From Candidatus Odyssella thessalonicensis (lineage in GTDB: Bacteria > Pseudomonadota > Alphaproteobacteria > Bin65), in contig SBBV01000077.1 of NCBI GenBank assembly GCA_005240015.1, positions 1-5,431 of the forward strand: a stretch of 5,431 nt of DNA. The letters are read 5' to 3'. Shown piece after piece: positions 4,588 through 5,431 of the stretch. The stretch's first letter is position 1. Each line of letters starts with the position of its first letter. The position numbers and the translations under genes were made by a program. Below the pieces are notes generated by a model, which was not told the DNA's origin, searched no databases, and saw only the letters and a list, made by a program, of their open reading frames with translations.

Positions 4588-5431
4588 TCAGACGATGAAC
4601 ATCGAGTCGTTGATCGTGTTGTTGTTCGAGGTAAGGCTCATGACCGTCGCCATGGTGACCCAGTTGTCTCCGCCACCGTCGAGGTCGATCTGCACGAGCG
4701 TCGGACCACCCTGGTCGATCCACTGGAGGTAGCCGCCGCTGACCGCCTGCTGCACGCTCGCGACGGTGCCGTTGAAGACGGCGCTGAAGTCGAACATGTC
4801 GTGCGCGCCCGTGACGTCGAAGTCAAAGATCACGTCGTTGGCGTCGGCGAGGTCCTGATAGGCGAACGTGTCCGCGCCGGTCCCGCCGAACATCGTGTCC
4901 ATGCCGGCGCCGCCGATGATGGTGTCGTTGCCGGCGCCGTCGTAGATCTCGTCGTTGCCTTCACCGCCGCTCAGCGTGTCGTCGCCGTCTTCGCCCCAGA
5001 GCCAGTCCTTGTCGGCGCCGCCGTCGATGGTATCGGCATCGTCGCCGCCGACGATCTTGTCGAGCCCCGTACCGCCGGTGAGCGTGTCGAGCCCGGCGCC
5101 GCCCTCGATGATGTCGTCGCCGTCGCCGCCCGAGAGCGTATCGTCGTCGCCATAACCGTAGAGCGCGTCGATGCCGTCGCCGCCTTCGAACACGTCGGTG
5201 TCGGCGCCGCCGTAGATCGCGTCGCTCCCTTCACCGCCGTCGACCGTGTTGAGGCCGTCGCCGGCGAAGATGATGTCGTCGCCGCCCTGGCCGAGGACCG
5301 TGTCGTTGCCCGCGCCGGCATTCACGTCGTCGCCGTCCTCGCCGGCGTCGATCGTGTCATCGCCGTCGCCGCCCTTGATGGTGTCGAAGCCGCCGCCGCC
5401 GAACAGCGCGTCGTTGTCGTCGCCGCCGTCG
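4588..5431 (-). CDS. RTX calcium-binding repeat protein, C-terminal part
   Basis: The window holds the last 280 codons and the TGA (4590-4588); the frame is open through the right edge, so the N-terminus is missing. The GTG at 5325 lies within a repeat and is not a real start. Visible residues 2-190 are 21 consecutive nonapeptides of the GGxGxDxUx type (for example GGDGDDTID, GGEGSDAIY, GGAGNDT-like units), which in this family fold into a Ca2+-binding parallel beta-roll outside the cell. Residues 191-280 form the C-terminal secretion domain: DANDVIFDFDVTGAHDMFDFS, then GGYLQWIDQGG, LVQIDLDGGGDNWVTMATV and a hydrophobic MFIV end, as in type I (TolC-HlyB/D-like) secreted proteins. Whether the missing part is a protease, lipase, adhesin or S-layer protein cannot be told. 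No type I secretion genes are in the window. Confidence 0.9.
   Translation of the reverse strand, partial: DGGDDNDALFGGGGFDTIKGGDGDDTIDAGEDGDDVNAGAGNDTVLGQGGDDIIFAGDGLNTVDGGEGSDAIYGGADTDVFEGGDGIDALYGYGDDDTLSGGDGDDIIEGGAGLDTLTGGTGLDKIVGGDDADTIDGGADKDWLWGEDGDDTLSGGEGNDEIYDGAGNDTIIGGAGMDTMFGGTGADTFAYQDLADANDVIFDFDVTGAHDMFDFSAVFNGTVASVQQAVSGGYLQWIDQGGPTLVQIDLDGGGDNWVTMATVMSLTSNNNTINDSMFIV
4861..5427 (-). repeat. RTX repeat tract: 21 contiguous 27-base units
   Basis: The tract encodes 21 nonapeptide units with no insertion or deletion between them. The last is GGTGADTFA, just before the secretion domain. The sixth residue is Asp in 19 units, the exceptions being Gly in AGEDGDDVN and Asn in AGDGLNTVD. 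Hydrophobic residues recur at position 8. The units differ at the nucleotide level, so this is an old coding repeat rather than a recent tandem expansion. It continues toward the window edge and probably beyond. Confidence 0.88.

Noticed and set aside
4861..5427. Periodic repeats that could suggest a CRISPR or satellite array
   Set aside because: The 27-base period is exactly nine codons in an open frame with the RTX motif, so it is protein coding.
1..5431. Search for tRNA, rRNA, CRISPR, toxin-antitoxin or defence genes
   Set aside because: No cloverleaf, rRNA segment, spaced direct repeats or recognisable defence or toxin domain was seen on either strand.

Overview
The window is GC-rich with strong GC bias at third codon positions, which is why long shadow frames run opposite the genes. 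The gene families (a DUF1127 tail, a DHCW-type cupin, a small GHKGGPPL protein, a NitT/TauT ABC transporter and an RTX protein) fit a soil or aquatic alphaproteobacterium, probably Hyphomicrobiales or Rhodospirillales. That assignment rests on gene content and is an inference; there is no phylogenetic marker here.

Left part (1-1442), accessory single genes: the 3' end of a DUF1127 protein (+), a small metal-binding-type cupin (+), a convergent 106-residue hypothetical protein (-) whose stop overlaps the cupin stop by 4 bases, and, divergent from it, an exported protein of unknown function (+) with a Tat-like signal and probably a TTG start. Next comes a G/C-tract-rich intergenic repeat (about 1421-1625) between two convergent genes.

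Centre (1626-4395), minus strand: a three-gene ABC import operon read right to left as periplasmic binding protein, permease, ATPase. Its family (NitT/TauT: nitrate, sulfonate, taurine, thiamine-precursor type) is clear, but the substrate is not. Three features may tune it: a near-consensus sigma-54 promoter upstream of the binding-protein gene; a strong stem-loop between binding protein and permease; and, between permease and ATPase, a REPIN-like pair of REP palindromes nested inside a second inverted repeat that joins the permease stop region to the ATPase start region. The ATPase has alanine where the Walker B aspartate is expected, a notable substitution in an otherwise intact NBD.

Right part (4588-5431), minus strand: the C-terminal 280 residues of an RTX (hemolysin-type calcium-binding repeat) protein, with 21 back-to-back nonapeptides and a C-terminal type I secretion domain. 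Its N-terminus lies outside the window.

No CRISPR array, RNA gene, transposase or defence-type locus was seen. The less ordinary material is the nested inverted-repeat structure inside the ABC operon and the Walker B substitution, not a new multi-gene system.
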